Origin: Candidatus Pacearchaeota archaeon
GTDB taxonomy: Archaea; Nanoarchaeota; Nanoarchaeia; Pacearchaeales; GW2011-AR1
Length of the DNA: 8,523 bases
Direction: 5' to 3'
NCBI GenBank assembly: GCA_002690445.1
Contig: NZER01000152.1
Span: 1 to 8,523, forward strand
The notes beneath the pieces are model-generated. The model ran no database searches, was not told where the DNA came from, and saw only the letters and a program-made list of their open reading frames with translations. Shown in pieces: positions 6,701-8,523 of the stretch. Within the stretch, counting starts at the first letter, position 1. Every line of letters starts with the position of its first letter. A program made the position numbers and the translations under genes.

Positions 6701-8173
6701 ACATTTCAACATAACTATTTTGCCCAGCTAACAGAGCATATTCAAACTATTAAATGGGGGGAATTAAAGAAAGGTGAATTTGAATCGTCAAAAGGATTTG
6801 TTGCCTTTACAACAACAATGATTGCAACAGCCGGTGCATTAAATATTATTGGCATAGAAATTGCTGATAGATTAATTAATAAAATAGCACCTGTATGGGA
6901 AAGACTATTTGGAGAACGACCACAAAATGTAACAGAGATGCTTCTTCGAAGTGACTTACCTGATTGGGTTAAATGGGGAGCACCTTCTGCCGGATTAGAC
7001 GCTGATTTAACTACAACTTTAGCAGCACCCGGTTTAGGATTACAGGATTTAGTAAGCATTCCTTCATTGGAAATGATAGGATTGCATCCGGGTCAATTGG
7101 CTGTACCTTTATTTAAAAGAAGAAAAGGTGGTATTTTACAAACATCAACAAATTGGGCCTTTAAATCATCAATGGGCATGGCAACAGAAGCTGATGCTCA
7201 AATGTTCTATGAATCCATAGCACCGACATCCATGAAAGGTTACGTAGAAGCAGCCTATGGTGGAGGAGTAGGAGTTTTTTTTGATATTGATAAAAGTATA
7301 TATGGTGATACTACTCTTGTAAAAGACCCGTGGAAAAAATCAAGAGGTGAAGTCAGACGAGATGTAAAAGATTGGCGTAAACGAATATTTGCATCTTACT
7401 CTTTAAAAGAAGCAACAGCATTAAAGACCATCTATGCATTAACAACAATGGATAGAAACGCATCATTAAACCAAGAATCAGTTGTTGCAATGGCGGCAGA
7501 ACTTGTACTTGATGGGGAAGAAATTCCTAATTTTTTATTTGAATTATCCCTTGCACATAATGTTTCTCCAAAAACACTTCGAACACAAATAAAAAATAGA
7601 ATTAAATTAATGAACACTTCTCTATTAGATAGAGAATTAAAAAAGAAAAACTTGGCAAGAAAATCAGAAACTTTTGATTTAATCATGCCGTTAATAAATG
7701 CAGAGTCAGCACAAAAAACAAAACCTGATTCATTGCAATTACCAGATAGATTTGAAAAAACAATAGAAAGTGCATTAGAACTTCCTGATAGATTTCAAAT
7801 AAGTGCTAACTGGACAGATAATAGTTTTATGAATGCCTTGGCAATGGCAGAAAGTGGGGGCAATCCTACTGCTGTTTCATGGAGAGGAGCACAGGGACTG
7901 TTTCAAGTTATGCCTGCAACGGCAAGAAAACCGGGTTTTAATGTTAAACCATTATCTAATCCTTTTGACCCGGCAGAAAACGCACGATTTGCAAAAGAAT
8001 ATATGAATGTTTTTATGAGAAAATACAATGGAAATAAACTATATGCCTTAGTTGCTTGGAACTGGGGGCCTAGTAATGCAGATAAATGGATAGAAGGTGG
8101 AGCTAATTTTGATAAGTTACCAAGTGAAACAAAACGATTAGTTAGAAAAATGTCAGGAGTTATGGAGGCGTAA
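3740..8173 (+). CDS. giant ejection/internal virion protein with C-terminal lytic transglycosylase domain
   Basis: A protein of 1477 residues, near the size of T7 gp16 (about 1318), which is carried in the virion and cuts peptidoglycan during DNA entry. Order: LELPDRF-type motifs at 4-10 and 45-51; Gly/Ala-rich hydrophobic segments at about 150-175 and 222-256; Lys/Glu-rich helices at 280-360 and 500-570; a Tyr/Pro/His block (LPYMPNYMPHMFLGDFRVWV, 581-600); a long helical region with a hydrophobic stretch at 1019-1043; PFGLFKTFQHNYFAQL (982-997); motifs again at 1332-1338 and 1346-1352; then the SLT domain, about 1357-1477. That domain shows the hallmarks: MAESGGNP with probable catalytic Glu1371, GAQGLFQVMPATA (1383-1395) and ALVAWNWGPSNADKWI (1436-1451). 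In T7 gp16 this domain is N-terminal; here it is C-terminal. The central region is of a type seen in phage polyvalent or ejection proteins, but I cannot assign it. AGGA at 3730-3733 precedes the start. The SLT domain is firm; the ejection role is inferred. Confidence 0.92.
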   Translation: MAVLELPDRFLEKTKPELNLAGIDLDKKKDISLFKVYSAKDESVLELPNRFEKNDLNIDFEDNSSRLYGKEQTDFLNDVQYGWNQSQAGFYHLLENVPGGLDAIKDFVGKAPGLGFLNGDGVLAGMESWLREKAEATTPENLGLDAPDTLAGKILAGFAMTPITIATYVAPIRILKSVPMGMALVDGIREADEGLLKAGIAAGKGAVMGKLIEASNVLRLPERMGALGVLGFTTAGGNLEDRIAGGVVFGSLGVIGSGKGKTLTEVKRDVTGENTLIRKASESKVKEWGIFNEKLGEAIKLTNIQEAKIEKYQKTKNPKKKVLESYKKELSKHLNREKKYTDAMHAIERVLHTNDKLAKGIKGKDNRPAMQVVADLFDRTGAKKYIDLEKITHKFSGMVLPMKFITKNPITKWTADFMSDIRVGIENKVETILYDPRLTPQKLGKFTLDKELLKQGRITDSIKFGGFSALRYIHRKSSDGAALTRAKELYRKDWTKLEDVIHKAFKIEIDKKAQAKKAKTKIKEVEDVELKTKYKLDKEQIEVYKDLRNGLDKAHEFYNEYVNKYVKTIPGAKARKIAAQLPYMPNYMPHMFLGDFRVWVNKKSDTSFKNPVYVAPVNSRWSANSTAKDLAKKFSPSKYNITIKAVESKNISNKGITAFEEAVQYAERMGKSDVAKEMHEIYSKSIATRGFRKHSIKRKNIPGQAGTKEGLEGVLNFLNGYEVYVRGAVQKSYSFKARKETNHVLENRKVMKDYANARNLAMKYRENALGGEGNKITQALQNATRKWLGESGAINALGNLNKFTLTWKLLFGNLRFMAAQYIQPFQMIPAKLMNLQSQGMRGDMWRSVIEAQRSLIMPDKATRQFIEHMINERVVEPKFLQEFAREAEFTALGKFSVGKNFVVDIPRYIETISMKNIAGKVESYSRMNAGLMFYHFAKRSGKSQKEAMDIASYNADKYMVEYNSFERPLIYSDAGLGAAGKPFGLFKTFQHNYFAQLTEHIQTIKWGELKKGEFESSKGFVAFTTTMIATAGALNIIGIEIADRLINKIAPVWERLFGERPQNVTEMLLRSDLPDWVKWGAPSAGLDADLTTTLAAPGLGLQDLVSIPSLEMIGLHPGQLAVPLFKRRKGGILQTSTNWAFKSSMGMATEADAQMFYESIAPTSMKGYVEAAYGGGVGVFFDIDKSIYGDTTLVKDPWKKSRGEVRRDVKDWRKRIFASYSLKEATALKTIYALTTMDRNASLNQESVVAMAAELVLDGEEIPNFLFELSLAHNVSPKTLRTQIKNRIKLMNTSLLDRELKKKNLARKSETFDLIMPLINAESAQKTKPDSLQLPDRFEKTIESALELPDRFQISANWTDNSFMNALAMAESGGNPTAVSWRGAQGLFQVMPATARKPGFNVKPLSNPFDPAENARFAKEYMNVFMRKYNGNKLYALVAWNWGPSNADKWIEGGANFDKLPSETKRLVRKMSGVMEA
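3749..3769 (+). repeat. LELPDRF motif copy 1 (residues 4-10 of the giant protein)
   Basis: First of four copies of the heptapeptide L-[EQ]-L-P-[DN]-R-F. At DNA level it differs from copy 4 (7775-7795) at a single base of 21. It is followed by LEKTKPELNL, whose DNA (3774-3789) is identical over 16 bases to 7713-7728, just before copy 3. Confidence 0.85.
3872..3892 (+). repeat. LELPNRF motif copy 2 (residues 45-51)
   Basis: Second copy, with Asn in place of Asp, followed by EKND. It differs from copy 4 at two of 21 bases. Copies 1 and 2 are separated by a 34-residue charged linker, and both precede the first folded-looking region of the giant protein. Confidence 0.8.
7733..7753 (+). repeat. 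LQLPDRF motif copy 3 (residues 1332-1338)
   Basis: Third copy, preceded by QKTKPDS and followed by EKT, matching the flank style of the N-terminal copies. It differs from copy 4 at about five of 21 bases, mainly at synonymous or near-synonymous positions. That indicates the peptide is conserved while the DNA drifts. Confidence 0.8.
7775..7795 (+). repeat. LELPDRF motif copy 4 (residues 1346-1352)
   Basis: Fourth copy, seven residues after copy 3 and directly before the transglycosylase domain. Its DNA matches copy 1 at 20 of 21 bases over a distance of 4026 bases, a multiple of three. Recombination between the two copies would therefore leave an in-frame gene of about 135 codons with the transglycosylase domain intact. 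Confidence 0.85.
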
Positions 8174-8373
8174 TGGCTGAAGAAAAAATGCAGGAGAACC
8201 GTGAAGATATCATACGGGTTACAGGAGAGTTAAAGCTTATCAATCAAAAGCTTGACAATCATATGTCACATATAAGTCAAAAGATTGATACGATTTTTAA
8301 AATTGTATGGACAGTATCATTCATGGTTTTAGGGTTAATTCTGAAAGCCATATATACTGGACTGCTTAATTAA
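8173..8373 (+). CDS. XhlA-like coiled-coil plus single-span membrane protein, putative holin-associated protein
   Basis: A protein of 66 residues. Residues 1-40 are charged and helical, with hydrophobic residues spaced in heptad-like fashion (I13, V16, L20, I23, L27, I34, I38). Residues about 41-62 (IFKIVWTVSFMVLGLILKAI and following) form one membrane span, and four residues follow. A short N-terminal coiled coil ending in H-x-S-x-K-I-D, then a C-terminal span, is the architecture of the XhlA/hemolysin family found beside phage holins and lysins. The start overlaps the previous stop by one base (TAATG), and GGAGG at 8164-8168 lies four bases upstream, so it is probably coupled to the giant gene. 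Role in lysis is inferred from family architecture and position. It could instead be a membrane anchor for another virion or lysis protein. Confidence 0.82.
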   Translation: MAEEKMQENREDIIRVTGELKLINQKLDNHMSHISQKIDTIFKIVWTVSFMVLGLILKAIYTGLLN

Positions 8374-8383
8374 GGAGGAAACA

Positions 8384-8491
8384 ATGGAGAAATTAAAAAA
8401 TATGTGGAAGGATATGAGTAAAAGGGGCAAAATGTTCTTAGGTGCTCTAGTAGTTATTCTTTTAATAATTGCATATAATTATATATTTTAA
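8384..8491 (+). CDS. 35-residue single-span membrane microprotein
   Basis: ATG at 8384 gives 35 codons ending at TAA 8489-8491, followed at once by a second TAA. The first 16 residues are basic and amphipathic (MEKLKNMWKDMSKRGK). Residues 17-35 (MFLGALVVILLIIAYNYIF) are one hydrophobic segment that runs to the C-terminus, predicting a cytoplasmic positive N-terminus. AAGGAGG at 8372-8378, overlapping the previous stop, is the strongest ribosome binding site in the window and strongly supports real translation. Small basic-plus-one-span proteins of this kind occur near the lysis genes of marine phages. A holin, antiholin or holin-partner role is possible but not shown; no family was assigned. 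Confidence 0.8.
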   Translation: MEKLKNMWKDMSKRGKMFLGALVVILLIIAYNYIF

Positions 8492-8496
8492 TAAAT

Positions 8497-8520
8497 GGGG
8501 TCTTCTTTTTAGGCCCCTTT
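8497..8520 (+). terminator. probable rho-independent terminator of the operon
   Basis: GGGGTCT at 8497-8503 pairs with AGGCCCC at 8511-8517 (seven pairs, one of them G-U) around a seven-base T-rich loop. It is followed by TTT, then ACT at the window edge. It lies six bases after the last stop codon. The stem is strong for such AT-rich DNA, but the visible T-tract is short. Termination in the opposite direction is also conceivable, since A/T-rich sequence flanks the left side. Confidence 0.62.
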
Positions 8521-8523
8521 ACT

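Noticed and set aside
1..8523. tRNA genes, CRISPR arrays, insertion sequences or attachment sites
   Set aside because: No cloverleaf-like sequence, no spaced direct repeat array, no transposase and no terminal inverted repeats were seen; the coding density leaves almost no room for them.

Overview
The window looks like the late structural/ejection and lysis end of a tailed-phage genome, probably one infecting an AT-rich marine bacterium. The evidence is as follows. All genes lie on the + strand and are packed almost stop-to-start. Most have Shine-Dalgarno sequences of the AGGAGG type. The longest gene encodes a 1477-residue protein ending in a lytic transglycosylase domain, as in phage internal-virion/ejection proteins. 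Several smaller proteins carry motifs I associate with marine phages (a C-terminal YPTIQEL block; PGQSLT...PWE...PP). Hand counts give about 42% GC in the first 300 bases and about 22-30% in parts of the giant gene. Host and phage family are inference; I see no terminase, portal, capsid or polymerase gene that would fix the family.

Layout. 2-286 is the 3' end of a gene for a charged tail-associated-type protein. 295-354 is a possible 19-codon micro-ORF. 371-1795 encodes a 474-residue protein with a disordered-looking Pro/Thr/Gln/Ala N-terminal third, then about 16 consecutive 11-residue repeats with Asn at one fixed position. 1808-2164 (118 aa), 2166-2672 (168 aa, PGQSLT family) and 2673-3731 (352 aa) are small to medium proteins of unknown function. 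3740-8173 is the giant ejection-type protein. Its short motif L-E-L-P-D-R-F occurs twice near the N-terminus and twice just before the C-terminal transglycosylase domain. 8173-8373 encodes a 66-residue coiled-coil plus single-membrane-span protein resembling XhlA-type holin-associated proteins. 8384-8491 encodes a 35-residue membrane microprotein. A GC-rich hairpin at 8497-8520 probably ends the transcript.

How the genes may work together (inference). In T7 the internal proteins gp14, gp15 and gp16 leave the virion, build a helical tube across the cell envelope, and use the gp16 transglycosylase to open peptidoglycan. Here the repeat-helical 474-residue protein, the small proteins and the giant transglycosylase sit in one block and could be an analogous ejection apparatus, followed by one or two small membrane proteins for lysis. 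No promoter could be identified with confidence. The only stretch longer than a few bases without a well-supported gene is 287-370, which holds the micro-ORF and a weak ribosome binding site.
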